From NCBI GenBank assembly GCA_033782935.1, contig JAWQEG010001420.1:620001-684000 (forward strand): 64,000 nt of DNA. Direction: 5' to 3'. The DNA comes from Petrolisthes cinctipes. Its lineage: Eukaryota > Arthropoda > Malacostraca > Decapoda > Porcellanidae. The notes under the pieces were generated by a model, which saw only the letters and a list, made by a program, of their open reading frames with translations, was not told where the DNA came from and did no database searches. Positions 47,801-61,900 of the stretch are shown here, one piece after another. The stretch's first letter is position 1, and each line of letters opens with the position of its first letter. The translations under genes were made by a program, and so were the position numbers.

Positions 47801-50800
47801 AAATATCAACAGTCATTCATAGATTGGTGGGGGTGTGTGTCATTACAGTGCCTGGACTGTAAATATCAACAATCATTAATGGGGTGGTGGGTGTGTAGGT
47901 GTAATTACAGATCTTGGACTGTAAATATTAAATCATTCATGGGGTAGTGGATGTATGGGTGTCAGTACTGTGCTTGGACTGTTAATATCAACAGTCATTC
48001 ATGGGGTGGTGGGTGTGTGGGTGTCATGACATTGCTTGTACTGTAAATATCAACAGACATTCATGGGGTGGTGTGTGTGTTTTTTATTATTTTAGTGCTT
48101 TAACTGTAAATATCAACAGTCATTCATGGGGAGGGGAGTGTGATTGCAATGCTTGGACTGTAAATATCAAGTCATTCATTGGGTGGTTGGTGTGTGGGTG
48201 TCATTACAGTACTTGGACAGTGGTGGGTGTGGGGGTGTCATTAAAATGCTTGAACTGTAAATATCAACCGTCTTTCATGGGGTAGTGGGTGTGTGAGTGT
48301 CATTACAGTGCTTTGACTGTAAATATCACCAGTCATTCATGAGGTGGTCAGTGTGTGGGTGTCAATACAGTGCTTGGATTGTAAATATCAACAGTTATGC
48401 ATGGGGTTGTCAGTGTGTGGGTATTAATACAGTGCTTGGATTGTAAATATCAACAGTCATTCATAGGGTGGTGGGTGTGTGGGTGTCAATACAGTACTTG
48501 GATTGTAGATATCAACAGTCATTCATGGGGTGGTGGGTGTGTGGGTGTCAATACAGTGCTTGGACTGTAAATATCAACTGTCATTCATGGTGTGTGTGGG
48601 TGCTATTACAGAGCTTGGACTGTAAATATCAACAGTCATTCATAGATTGGTGGGGGTGTGTGTCATTACAGTGCCTGGACTGTAAATATCAACAATCATT
48701 AATGGGGTGGTGGGTGTGTAGGTGTAATTACAGATCTTGGACTGTAAATATTAAGTCATTCATGGGGTAGTGGATGTATGGGTGTCAGTACTGTGCTTGG
48801 ACCGGTAATATCAACATTCATTCATTGGGTGGTGGGTGTGTGGGTTTCATGACATTGCTTGTACTGTAAATATCAACAGTCATTCATGGGGTGGTGTGTG
48901 TGTTTTTTTTTTAATTCAGTGCTTTAACTGTAAATATCAACAGTCATTCATGGGGAGGGGAGTGTGATTGCAATGCTTGGACTGTAAATATCAAGTCATT
49001 CATTGGGTGGTTGGTGTGTGGGTGTCATTAGAGTACTTGGACAGTGGTAGGTGTGGGGGTGTCATTACAATGCTTGGACTGTAAATATCAACCGTCTTTC
49101 ATGGGGTAGAGGGTGTTTGGGTGTCATAATAGTGCTTGAACAGTAAATATCAACAGTCATTCATGTGGTGGTGGTTTGTTGGTGTCAGTACAGTGCTTGG
49201 ATTGTAAATATCAACAGTCATTAATTAGGTGGTGGGTGTGTGGGTTTCATTACAGTGCTTGGACTGTAAATATCAACTGTCATTCATTGGGTGTGTCAGT
49301 GACATTACAGTGCTTGTACTGTAAATATCACCAGACACTCTTGGGTTGGTGTGTGTGTGTGTCATTACAGTGCTTGGACTGTAAATATTAACTGTTATTG
49401 AAGGGGTGTGTCGGTGACATTACAGTGATTGTACTGTAAATATCAACAATCATTCATGGGTTGGTGGGTGTGTGTGTCATTACAGTGCTTGGACTGTAAA
49501 TATCCACAGTCATTCATGGGGTAGTGGGTGTTTGGGTGTCATTATATTGGACTGTAATTATCAACAGCCATTCATGGGGTGGTGGGTGTGTGGGTGTCAT
49601 TACAGTAATTGGACTGTAACTATTAACAGTTATTCATGGGGTGGTGGGTGTGTGGGTGTCATTACAGTGTTTGGACTGTAAATATCAACAGTCATTCATG
49701 AGTTGGTGAATGTGTGGGTGCTTGGACAGCAAATATTAACGGTCATTTATGGGGTGGTGGGTGTGTGGGTGTCATTACAGTGATTTGACTTTAAATATCA
49801 ACAGTCATTCATGGGATGGTAAGTGTGTTAGTGTCATTACATTGCTTGGACTGTTAATATCGACAGACATTTATAAGGTGGTGGGTGTGTGGGTGTCATT
49901 ACAATGCCATGACTGTAAATATCAACTGTCATTTATGGGGTTGGGGGTGTCTAGGTCTCATTACAGTGCTTGGAATGTAAATATCAACAGTCAGTCATGG
50001 AGTGGATGGTGTGTGAGTGTCATGACAGTGCTTGGACTGTAAATATCAACTGTCATTCATGGTGTATGTGGGTGCTATTACAGAGCTTGGACTGTAAATA
50101 TCAACAGTCATTCATAGATTGGTGGGGGTGTGTGTCATTACAGTGCCTGGACTGTAAATATCAACAATCATTAATGGGGTGGTGGGTGTGTAGGTGTAAT
50201 TACAGATCTTGGACTGTAAATATTAAATCATTCATGGGGTAGTGGATGTATGGGTGTCAGTACTGTGCTTGGACTGTTAATATCAACAGTCATTCATGGG
50301 GTGGTGGGTGTGTGGGTGTCATGACATTGCTTGTACTGTAAATATCAACAGACATTCATGGGGTGGTGTGTGTGTTTTTTATTATTTTAGTGCTTTAACT
50401 GTAAATATCAACAGTCATTGATGGGGAGGGGAGTGTGATTGCAATGCTTGGACTGTAAATATCAAGTCATTCATTGGGTGGTTGGTGTGTGGGTGTCATT
50501 ACAGTACTTGGACAGTGGTGGGTGTGGGGGTGTCATTAAAATGCTTGAACTGTAAATATCAACCATCTTTCATGGGGTAGTGGGTGTGTGAGTGTCATTA
50601 CAGTGCTTTGACTGTAAATATCACCAGTCATTCATGAGGTGGTCAGTGTGTGGGTGTCAATACAGTGCTTGGATTGTAAATATCAACAGTTATGCATGGG
50701 GTTGTCAGTGTGTGGGTATTAATACAGTGCTTGGATTGTAAATATCAACAGTCATTCATAGGGTGGTGGGTGTGTGGGTGTCAATACAGTACTTGGATTG

Positions 50801-53800
50801 TAGATATCAACAGTCAGTCATGGGGTGGTGGGTGTGTGGGTGTCAATACAGTGCTTGGACTGTAAATATCAACTGTCATTCATGGTGTGTGTGGGTGCTA
50901 TTACAGAGCTTGGACTGTAAATATCAATAGTCATTCATAGATTGGTGGGGGTGTGTGTCATTACAGTGCCTGGAATGTAAATATCAACAATCATTAATGA
51001 GGTGGTGGGTGTGTAGGTGTAATTACAGATCTTGGACTGTAAATATTAAGTCATTCATGGGGTAGTGGATGTATGGGTGTCAGTACTGTGCTTGGACCGG
51101 TAATATCAACAGTCATTCATTGGGTGGTGGGTGTGTGGGTGTCATGACATTGCTTGTACTGTAAATATCAACAGTCATTCATGGGGTGGTGTGTGTGTTT
51201 TTTTTTTAATTCAGTGCTTTAACTGTAAATATCAACAGTCATTCATGGGGAGGGGAGTGTGATTGCAATGCTTGGACTGTAAATATCAAGTCATTCATTG
51301 GGTGGTTGGTGTGTGGGTGTCATTAGAGTACTTGGACAGTGGTAGGTGTGGGGGTGTCATTACAATGCTTGGACTGTAAATATCAACCGTCTTTCATGGG
51401 GTAGAGGGTGTTTGGGTGTCATAATAGTGCTTGAACAGTAAATATCAACAGTCATTCATGGGGTGGTGGGTGTGTGGGTATCATTACAGTGATTGGACTG
51501 TAAATATCAACAGTCATTCATTTAGTGGTGGGTCTAGGGGTGTCATTACAGTGCTTGAACTGTGAATATCAACCATCATTCATGGGGTGGTGGGTGTGTG
51601 GGTGTCATTACAGTGCTTGGAGTGTAAATATCAACAGTCATTTATGGGATTGTGGGTGTGTGTGTCATTACGTGCTTGGACTTTAAATATCAACAGTCAT
51701 TCATGGGATAGTGGGTGTTATTACAGTGCTTAGACTGTAAAAATCAACAGTCATTCATTGTATGGTAGGTGTGTTGGTGTCATTACAGTGCTTGGACTGT
51801 TAATATCAACAGACATTTATAAGGTGGTGGGTGTGTGGGTGTCATTACAATGCTTGGACTGTAAATATCAACTGTCATTTATGGGGTTGGGGGTGTGTAG
51901 GTCTCATTACAGTGCTTGGAATGTAAATATCAACAGTCAGTCATGGAGTGGATGGTGTGTGAGTGTCATGACAGTGCTTGGACTGTAAATATCAACTGTC
52001 ATTCATGGTGTATGTGGGTGCTATTACAGAGCTTGGACTGTAAATATCAACAGTCATTCATAGATTGGTGGTGGTGTGTGTCATTACAGTGCCTGGACTG
52101 TAAATATCAACAATCATTAATGAGGTGGTGGGTGTGTAGGTGTAATTACAGATCTTGGACTGTAAATATTAAATCATTCATGGGGTAGTGGATGTATGGG
52201 TGTCAGTACTGTGCTTGGACTGTTAATATCAACAGTCATTCATGGGGTGGTGGGTGTGTGGGTGTCATGACATTGCTTGTACTGTAAATATCAACAGACA
52301 TTCATGTGGTGATGTGTGTGTTTTTTATTATTTTTGTGCTTTAACTGTAAATATCAACAGTCATTCATAGGGAGGGGAGTGTGATTGCAATGCTTGGACT
52401 GTAAATATCAAGTTATTCATTGGGTGGTTGGTGTGTGGGTGTCATTACAGTACTTGGACAGTGGTGGGTGTGGGGGTGTCATTAAAATACTTGGACTGTA
52501 AATATCAACCGTCTTTCATGGGGTAGTGGGTGTGTGAGAGTCATTACAGTGCTTTGACTGTAAATATCACCAGTCATTCATGAGGTGGTCAGTGTGTGGG
52601 TGTCAATACAGTGCTTGGATTGTAAATATCAACAGTTTTGCATGGGGTTGTCAGTGTGTGGGTATCAATACAGTGCTTGGATTGTAAATATCAACAGTCA
52701 TTCATGGGGTGGTGGGTGTGTGGGTGTCAATACAGTACTTGGATTGTAGATATCAACAGTCATTCATCGGGTGGTGGGTGTGTGGGTGTCAATACAGTGC
52801 TTGGACTGTAAATATCAACTGTCATTCATGGTGTGTGTGGGTGCTATTACAGAGCTTGGACTGTAAATATCAACAGTCATTCATAGATTGGTGGGGGTGT
52901 GTGTCATTACAGTGCCTGGACTGTAAATATCAACAATCATTAATGGGGTGGTGGGTGTGTAGGTGTAATTACAGATCTTGGACTGTAAATATTAAGTCAT
53001 TCATGGGGTAGTGGATGTATGGGTGTCAGTACTGTGCTTGGACCGGTAATATCAACAGTCATTCATTGGGTGGTGGGTGTGTGGGTGTCATGACATTGCT
53101 TGTACTGTAAATATCAACAGTCATTCATGGGGTGGTGTGTGTGTTTTTTTTTATTTCAGTGCTTTAACTGTAAATATCAACAGTCATTGATGGGGAGGGG
53201 AGTGTGATTGCAATGCTTGGACTATAAATATCAAGTCATTCATTGGGTGGTTGGTGTGTGGGTGTCATTAGAGTACTTGGACAGTAGTAGGTGTGGGGGT
53301 GTCATTACAATGCTTGGACTGTAAATATCAACCGTCTTTTTATGGGGTGGTGGGTGTGTGGGTATCATTACAGTGATTGGACTGTAAATATCAACAGTCA
53401 TTCATTTAGTGGTGGGTCTAAGGGTGTCATTACAGTGCTTGAACTGTGAATATCAACCATCATTCATGGGGTGGTGGGTGTGTGGGTGTCATTACAGTGC
53501 TTGGAGTGTAAATATCAACAGTCATTTATGGGATTGTGGGTGTGTGTGTCATTACGTGCTTGGACTTTAAATATCAACAGTCATTTATGGGATGGTGGGT
53601 GTTATTACAGTGCTTGGACTGTAAAAATCAACAGTCATTCATGGTATGGTAAGTGTGTTGGTGTCATTACAGTGCTTGGACTGTTAATATCAACAGACAT
53701 TTATGGGGTGGTGGGTGTGTGGGTATCATTACAATACTTGGACTGTAAATATCAACAGTCATTAATAGGGTGGGGGTGTGTGGTGTCATTACAGTGCTTG

Positions 53801-54663
53801 GACTGTAAATATCAACAGTTATTCATTAGGAAGTGGGTGTGTGAGTGTCATTACATTGCATGGACTATAAATATCAATGGTCATTAATGGGGTGGTGGAT
53901 GTGTGGGTGTCATTACAGTGCTTGGACTGTAAATATCAACAGTCATTCATAGGGTGGATAGTGTGTGAGTTTCATTACAGTGTTTGGACTGTAAATATCA
54001 ACACGCATTCATGGGGTGGTTGGTGTGTGGGTCTCATTACAGTGCATAAATTTGTAAATATCAACAGTCATTCATGGGGTAGTGGGTGAGTGGGTGTCAT
54101 TACAGTGCATGGTCTGTAAATATCAATTGTCATTCATGGTGTGTGTGGGTGCTATTACAGAGTTTAGAGTGTAAATATCAACAGTCATTTATAGGTTGGT
54201 AGGAGTGTGTGTCATTACAGTGCTTGGACTGTAAATACCAACAGTCATTCAAGGGGTGGTTGGTGTGTAGGTGTAATTACAGTGCTTGGAGTGTTAATAT
54301 CTAGTCATTAATGGGGTGGTGGGTGTCATTACAGTGCTTTGACTGTAAATATCAACAGTCATTCATGGGGTGATGGAGGTTTGGGTGTCATTACAGTGCT
54401 TTGACTGTAAATTTCAACAGTCATTAATGGGGTGGTGGGTGTCATTACAGAGCTTGGACTGTAAATATCAACAGTCATTCATGGAAAGGTGGGGTTGTGG
54501 CTGTCATTACAGTGCTTGGACTGTAAATATTAACAGTCATTTATGGGGTGGTGGGTGTGTGGGTGATATTACAGTGCTTGGACTGTAAATATCAACAGTC
54601 AGTCATAGAGTGGTCGGTGTGTGGGTGTCTTTACATTACTTGGACTGTATATACCAACAGTCA
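44816..54663 (+). repeat. 62-bp satellite array, left part
   Basis: Tandem units of about 62 bp built from tcattacagtgcttggactg, taaatatcaacagtcattca and a G/T-rich tggggtggtgggtgtgtggg. Some units are shortened, lacking part of the G/T segment (for example 54320-54335). Each unit contains the inverted repeat gactgt...acagtc separated by aaatatca. Larger segments repeat: 46868 onward recurs at 49163, a 2295-bp step (37 units), and part of it again 1946 bp later (49970 to 51916). Open frames over the array reflect the repeat and are not genes. Confidence 0.93.
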
Positions 54664-54665
54664 AT
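54664..54665 (+). repeat. 2-bp target duplication (at), left
   Basis: Comparing with the uninterrupted paralogous unit at 57593 (accaacaatcaattattggg), the insertion plus one copy of at can be removed to restore the unit. Confidence 0.6.
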
Positions 54666-54702
54666 AGGCGAGCCCACACTTTAATGCGAGTTGCCAAACG
54701 GC
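54664..54702 (+). repeat. Terminal inverted repeat, left
   Basis: Inverted match to 55926-55966 as described for the element. Confidence 0.85.
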
Positions 54703-55964
54703 ATTTTGATGGCGATTTCTAGGCTGGAAAAAATGTCCTATGTCGGGCAAAGTTGTATTGGGCTTCCTATTGTGGAACGACTTATTATAACTTATTCAAT
54801 ATTTTTTACATATTTTTAACTTATCTTGGACTTATTTTCATACGAATACAGCCATGAATAAAAATATATCTCCTATTATTTCAGAAGAGGCTTTTTAGTC
54901 CGATTATACGCAAAGATAACAAAATTAGAATGATATACAAACTTATACAGGCCTTTTATAATTATATTTTACATTTTACGTCGTCAATGATAGTAACAGT
55001 ACTAAATCACAATAAGATGTTGATAATATATTGGTGTCTCCATACGATACGTTCTCCGCTGCTGCAGCAACACGTAAACAAACCAACCCAGCACCCAGTG
55101 CTTCCATTTTAGGGTAAAATACCCTAAACTAGGGTAATTAGATCCTCTTTAGGGTAGTGTTTAGGGTAATGCTTAATTTGGGGTAATTTTAGGGTAATTC
55201 ATAGGCAAAACATATTTTATATGTCAAAATCTATCGAAAATTAAGAATAGTACACAAAGCTGTTGTAGACATGAAAAGAAAGTTGAAAGTTAATTAATAC
55301 TGAGGCTACATATTTACGTTGCTTTACAATTTTGTTGAACCCATCAAATTATCCATAATACAGTGTATTGGGGCATAACACAGATACCCTAAGTTTATTT
55401 TCTTTCACTGATAAACATGATGATCTTTACAAATAGAATTTATTTTAGTTTTTTCTTATATATGATCCTAAATGACTGTGTAATAATGCATTACATTATT
55501 CAAAGTTACGATGTTGCCGATTTTTTAGGGTAATACATAGTAATTTAGGGTAAAACTGGCTCGATTCTAGGGTAATATTTTCGGAGCTCATGGAAGCCTT
55601 GGCAGCGCAAGGTATGCATATTTCTAATGCTAATAAATGTGAAAATATGGCATTTCAACATTTTACGCTTCATGGTATGGGTCATGCTAAATACAATTGT
55701 TAATATTTGTAGGCTGTTATACTCATGCAGTTCATGAAAGCCGCTTAATGCACACATTTCGACTTTTATTATTTACTAATTTATATGAAAAATATAGTAT
55801 ATTCAGCATATATTATGCGAAAACACAAAAGTATGTATTTTTTTATACATCTAAGTAAAATAAGGTATGAAATTTAACTAAGTTACCCATGTCCAGCACT
55901 TAAAAGGTCGCAAATAAAAAATAGATCACCATTTGGCAACATCACTCAAAGTGTGGGCTCGCCT
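54666..55964. mobile_element. Non-autonomous DNA transposon with terminal inverted repeats
   Basis: A 1.3-kb insertion that splits one unit of the 62-bp satellite. The ends are inverted: 19 identical bases (ataggcgagcccacacttt, counting the flanking at), a 7-base mismatch patch, then gttgccaaa again, giving about 40 bp. No open frame longer than about 70 codons and no transposase motif, so it must depend on an enzyme from elsewhere. Base composition is AT-rich, unlike the flanking satellite. The superfamily cannot be named from these ends; the apparent 2-bp duplication is at odds with hAT, Mutator (8 bp or more) and piggyBac (TTAA). Confidence 0.82.
55105..55580 (+). repeat. Clusters of tagggtaa motifs inside the DNA transposon
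   Basis: Seven or so copies of agggtaat/agggtaaa lie at 55109-55196 and four more at 55527-55576, mostly in plus orientation, with one inverted copy forming the palindrome agggtaaaataccct at 55112-55126. Possible protein-binding sites or a degenerate telomere-like repeat; function unknown. Confidence 0.6.
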
Positions 55965-55966
55965 AT
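55926..55966 (+). repeat. Terminal inverted repeat, right
   Basis: Ends aaagtgtgggctcgcctat, the reverse complement of the left terminus. Confidence 0.85.
55965..55966 (+). repeat. 2-bp target duplication (at), right
   Basis: Followed by tattgagtgatgg, in register with the interrupted satellite unit. Confidence 0.6.
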
Positions 55967-58900
55967 TATTGAGTGATGGATGTACGGGTGTCATTACAGT
56001 GCTTGGACTGTAAATATCAACAGTCATTAATAGGGTGGGTGTGTGGGTGTCATTACAATTCTTGGACTGAAAATATCAACTGTCATTCATGGGGTTGGGG
56101 GTGTCTGGGTGTCATTACAGTGCTTGGACTGTAAATATCAACAGTCATTCATTTGGTGGTGGGTGTGTGTGTGTCATTATAGTGCTAGGACTATAAATAT
56201 CAATGGTCATTAATGGGGTGTTGGGTGTGTGGGTGTCATTACAGTGCTTAAACTGTAAATATCAACAATTAATCATGGGGTGGTCAGTGTGTGGGTGTCA
56301 ATACAGGGCTTGGATTGTAAATATCAACAATCATTCATGGGGTGGTAGATGTGTGGGTGTCATTACAGTGCTTGGATTGTAAATATCAACAGTCATTCAT
56401 GGGGTGGTGGGTGAGTGGGTGCCATTACAGTGCTTGGATTGTAAATATCAATTGTCATTCATGGTGTGTGTGGGTGCTATTACATAGTTTGGAGTGTAAA
56501 TATCAACAGTCATTTATAGGTTGGTGGGAGTGTGTGTCATTACAGTGCTTGGACTGTAAATACCAACAGTCATTCAAGGGGTGGTGGGTTTGTAGGTGTA
56601 ATTACAGTGCTTGGAGTGTAAATATCAAGTTATTAATGGGGTGGTGGGTGTCATTACAGTGCTTTGACTGTAAATATCAACAGTCATTCATGGCGTGATG
56701 GATGTTTGGGTGTCATTACAGTGCTTGGACTGTAAATATTAACAGTCATTTATGGGGTGGTGGGTGTGTGAGTGATATTACAGTGCTTGGACTGTAAATA
56801 TTAACCATCATTCATTGGGTTGTGGTTGTGTGGGTGTCATTATAGTGCTTGGACTGTAAATATCAACAGTCATTCATGGGTTGATGGGTGTGTCGGTGTC
56901 ATTACAATGCTTAGACTGTAAATATCAACAATCATTTATTGGGTGGTGGGTGTGTGGGTGTCATTACAGTGCTTGGACTGTAAATATCAACTGTCATTCA
57001 TGGGGTGTGTCGGTGACATTACAGTCCTTGTACTGCAAATATCAACAGTCATTCATTGGTTGGTGTGTGAGTGTGTAATTACACTGCTTTGACTGTAAAT
57101 TTCAACTGTCATTCATGGGGTGTGTCGGTGACATTACAGTGCTTGTACTGTAAATATCAACAGTCATTCATAGGTTGGTTGGTGTGTGTGTCATTACAGT
57201 GCTTGGACTGTAAATATCAACAGTCATTCATGGGGTGGTGGGTGTTTGTGTGTCATTACAGTGCTTGGACTGTTAATATATATCAACAGTCATTCAAGGG
57301 ATGGTGGGTGTGTAGGTGTCATTACAGTGCTTGGACTGTAAATATCAACCGTCATTCATGGGGTGGTGGGTGTGTGGGTGTCATTACATTGCTTGGACTG
57401 TAACTATTAACAGTCATTCATGGGGTGGTGGGTGTGTGGGTTCATTACAGTGTTTGGACTGTAAATATTAACAGTTATTCATGGGGTGGTGTGTGTGTGG
57501 GTGATATTACAGTGCTTGGACTGTAAATATCAACAGTCAGTCATAAAGTGGTTGGTGTGTGGGTGTCTTTACAGTACTTGGACTGTATATACCAACAATC
57601 AATTATTGGGTGGTGGGTGTACGGGTGTCATTACAGTGATTGGACTGTAAATATCAACAGTTATTCGTTGAGTATTAGGTGTGTGGGTGTCATTTGAGGG
57701 CTTGGACTGTAAATATCAACTGTCATTAATGGGGTGGTGGGTGTATGGATGTCATTACAATGCTTGGACTGTAAATATCAACTGTCATTCATGGGGTTGG
57801 GGGTGTGTGGGTGTCATTACAGTGCTTGGACTGTAAATATCAACAGTCATTCATTAAGTGGTGGGTGTGTGGAAGTCATTAAAATGCTTGTACTATAAAT
57901 ATCAATGGTCATTAATGGGGTGTTGGGTGTGTGGGTGTCATTACAATGCTTGGACTGAAAATATCAACTGTCATTCATGGGGTTGGGGGGGTGTGGGTGT
58001 CATTACAGTGCTTGGACTGTAAATATCAACAGTCATTCATTGGGTGGTGGGTGTGTGGGTGTCATTAGTGCTTGGACTATAAATATCAATGGTCATTAAT
58101 GGGGTGTTGGGTGTTTGGGTGTCATTACAGTGCTTGGACTGTAAATATTAACAGTCCATCATAGGGTGATTGGTGTGTGAGTGTCATTACCGTGTTTGGA
58201 CTGTAAATATCAACAGTTATTCATGGGGTGGTTGGTGTGTAGGTCTCATTACATTGCTTGGAATGTAAATATCCACAGTCAGACATGGAGTGGATGGTGT
58301 GTGAGTGTCATTACAGTGCTTAGACTGTAAATATCACCAGTCATTCATGAAGGGATCAGGGTGTGGGTGTCATTGCAGTGCTTGGACTGTAAATATCAAC
58401 TGTCATTCATGGTGTGTGTGGGTGCTATTACAGAGCTTGGACTGTAAATATCAACCGTCATTCATAGGTTGGTGGGGGTGTCATTACAGTGCCTGGATTG
58501 TAAATTTCAACAATCATTCATGGGGTGGTGTTTGTGTAGGTGTAATTGCAGATCTTGGACTGTAAATATCAAGTCATTCATGGGGTAGTGGATGTGTGGG
58601 TATCATTACAGTGCTTGGACTGAAAATATCAACAATTAATCATGGGGTGGTCAGTGTGTGGGTGTCAATACAGGGCTTGGATTGGAAATATCAACAATCA
58701 TTCATGGGGTGGTAGATGTGTGGGTGTCATTACAGTGCTTGGATTGTAAATATCAACAGTCATTCATGGGGTGGTGGGTGAGTGGGTGCCATTACAGTGC
58801 TTGGATTGTAAATATCAATTGTCATTCATGGTGTGTGTGGGTGCCATTACATAGTTTGGAGTGTAAATATCAACAGTCATTTATAGGTTGGTGGGAGTGT

Positions 58901-61900
58901 GTCATTACAGTGCTTGGACTGTAAATACCAACAGTCATTCAAGGGGTGGTGGGTTTGTAGGTGTAATTACAGTGCTTGGAGTGTAAATATCAAGTTATTA
59001 ATGGGGTGGTGGGTGTCATTACAGTGCTTTGACTGTAAATATCAACAGTCATTCATGGCGTGATGGATGTTTGGGTGTCATTACAGTGCTTGGAATGTAA
59101 ATATTAACAGTCATTTATGGGGTGGTGGGTGTGTGAGTGATATTACAGTGCTTGGACTGTAAATATTAACCATCATTCATTGGGTTGTGGTTGTGTGGGT
59201 GTCATTATAGTGCTTGGACTGTAAATATCAACAGTCATTCATGGGTTGATGGGTGTGTCGGTGTCATTACAATGCTTAGACTGTAAATATCAACAATAAT
59301 TCATTGGGTGGTGGGTGTGTGGGTGTCATTACAGTGCTTGGACTGTAAATATCAACTGTCATTCATGGGGTGTGTCGGTGACATTACAGTTCTTGTACTG
59401 CAAATATCAACAGTCATTCATTGGTTGGTGTGTGAGTGTGTAATTACAGTGCTTTGACTGTAAATTTCAACTGTCATTCATGGGGTGTGTCGGTGACATT
59501 ACAGTGCTTGTACTGTAAATATCAACAGTCATTCATAGGTTGGTTGGTGTGTGTGTCATTATAGTGCTTGGACTGTAAATATCAACAGTCATTCATGGGG
59601 TGGTGGGTGTTTGTGTGTCATTACAGTGCTTGGACTGTTAATATATATCAACAGTCATTCAAGGGATGGTGGGTGTGTAGGTGTCATTACAGTGCTTGGA
59701 CTGTAAATATCAACCGTCATTTATGGTGTGTTAGGTGTCATTACAGTGCTTTGACTGTAAATATCCACAGTCATTCATGGGGTTGTGAGTGTCATTACAG
59801 AGCTTGGACTGTATATATCAACAGTCATTCATGGGGTGGTGGGTGTGTGGGTGTCATTACATTGCTTGGACTGTAACTATTAACAGTCATTCATGGGGTG
59901 GTGGGTGTGTGGGGTTCATTACAGTGTTTGGACTGTAAATATTAACAGTTATTCATGGGGTGGTGTGTGTGTGGGTGATATTACAGTGCTTGGACTGTAA
60001 ATATCAACAGTCAGTCATAAAGTGGTTGGTGTGTGGGTGTCTTTACAGTACTTGGACTGTATATACCAACAATCAATTATTGGGTGGTGGGTGTACGGGT
60101 GTCATTACAGTGATTGGACTGTAAATATCAACAGTTATTCGTTGAGTATTAGGTGTGTGGGTGTCATTTGAGGGCTTGGACTGTAAATATCAACTGTCAT
60201 TAATGGGGTGGTGGGTGTATGGATGTCATTACAATGCTTGGACTGTAAATATCAACTGTCATTCATGGGGTTGGGGGTGTGTGGGTGTCATTACAGTGCT
60301 TGGACTGTAAATATCAACAGTCATTCATTAAGTGGTGGGTGTGTGGAAGTCATTAAAATGCTTGTACTATAAATATCAATGGTCATTAATGGGGTGTTGG
60401 GTGTGTGGGTGTCATTACAATGCTTGGACTGAAAATATCAACTATCATTCATGGGGTTGGGGGTGTGTGGGTGTCATTACAGTGCTTGGACTGTAAATAT
60501 CAACAGTCATTCATTGGGTGGTGGGTGTGTGGGTGTCATTAGTGCTTGGACTATAAATATCAATGGTCATTAATGGGGTGTTGGGTGTTTGGGTGTCATT
60601 ACAGTGCTTGGACTGTAAATATTAACAGTCATTCATAGGGTGATTGGTGTGTGAGTGTCATTACCGTGTTTGGACTGTAAATATCAACAGTCATTCATGG
60701 GGTGGTTGGTGTGTAGGTCTCATTACATTGCTTGGAATGTAAATATCCACAGTCAGACATGGAGTGGATGGTGTGTGAGTGTCATTACAGTGCTTAGACT
60801 GTAAATATCACCAGTCATTCATGAAGGGATCAGGGTGTGGGTGTCATTGCAGTGCTTGGACTGTAAATATCAACAGTCATTCATGGTGTGTGTGGGTGCT
60901 ATTACAGAGCTTGGACTGTAAATATCAACCGTCATTCATAGGTTGGTGGGGGGGTGTCATTACAGTGCCTGGATTGTAAATATCAACAATCATTCATGGG
61001 GTGGTGGGTGTGTAGGTGTAATTGCAGATCTTGGACTGTAAATATCAAGTCATTCATGGGGTAGTGGATGTGTGGGTATCATTACAGTGCTTGGACTGAA
61101 AATATCAACAGTCATTTATGGGGTGGTGGGTGTGTGGGTGTCATTACATTGCTTGGACTATAAATATCAACCGTCATTTATGGGGTGGTGGGTGTGTGGG
61201 TGTCATTACAGTGCTTGGACTGTAAGTATCAACAGTCATTCATAGGGTGGTGGGTGTGTGAGTGTCATTACATTACTTGGACTGTAAATATCAACAGTCA
61301 TTAATGGGTTGGTGGGTGTGTGGATGTCATTACAGTGCTTGGACTGTAAATATCAACAGTTAATCATGGGGTGGTCAGTGTTTGGGTGTCAATACAGGGC
61401 TTGGATTGTAAATATCAACAGTCATTCATGGGGTGGTAGATGTGTGGGTGTCATTACAGTGCTTGGATTGTAAATATCAACAGTCATTCACGGGGTGGTG
61501 GGTGGGTGGGTGTCATTACAGTGCTCTGACTGAAAATATCAACTGTCATTCATGGGGTTGGGGGTGTGTGGGTGTCATTACAGTGCTTGGACTGTAAATA
61601 TCAACAGTCATTCATTGGGTGGTGGGTGTGTGGGTGTCATTAGTGCTTGGACTATAAATATCAACGGTCATTAATGGGGTATTGGGTGTTTGGGTGTCAT
61701 TACAGTGCTTGGACTGTATATATTAACAGTCATTCATAGGGTGATTGGTGTGTGAGTGTCATTACCGGTTTTGGACTGTAAATATCAACAGTCATTCATG
61801 GGGTGGTTGGTGTGTAGGTTTCATTACATTGCTTGGAATGTAAATATCCACAGTCAGTCATGGAGTGGATGGTGTGTGAGTGTCATTACAGTGCTTAGAC

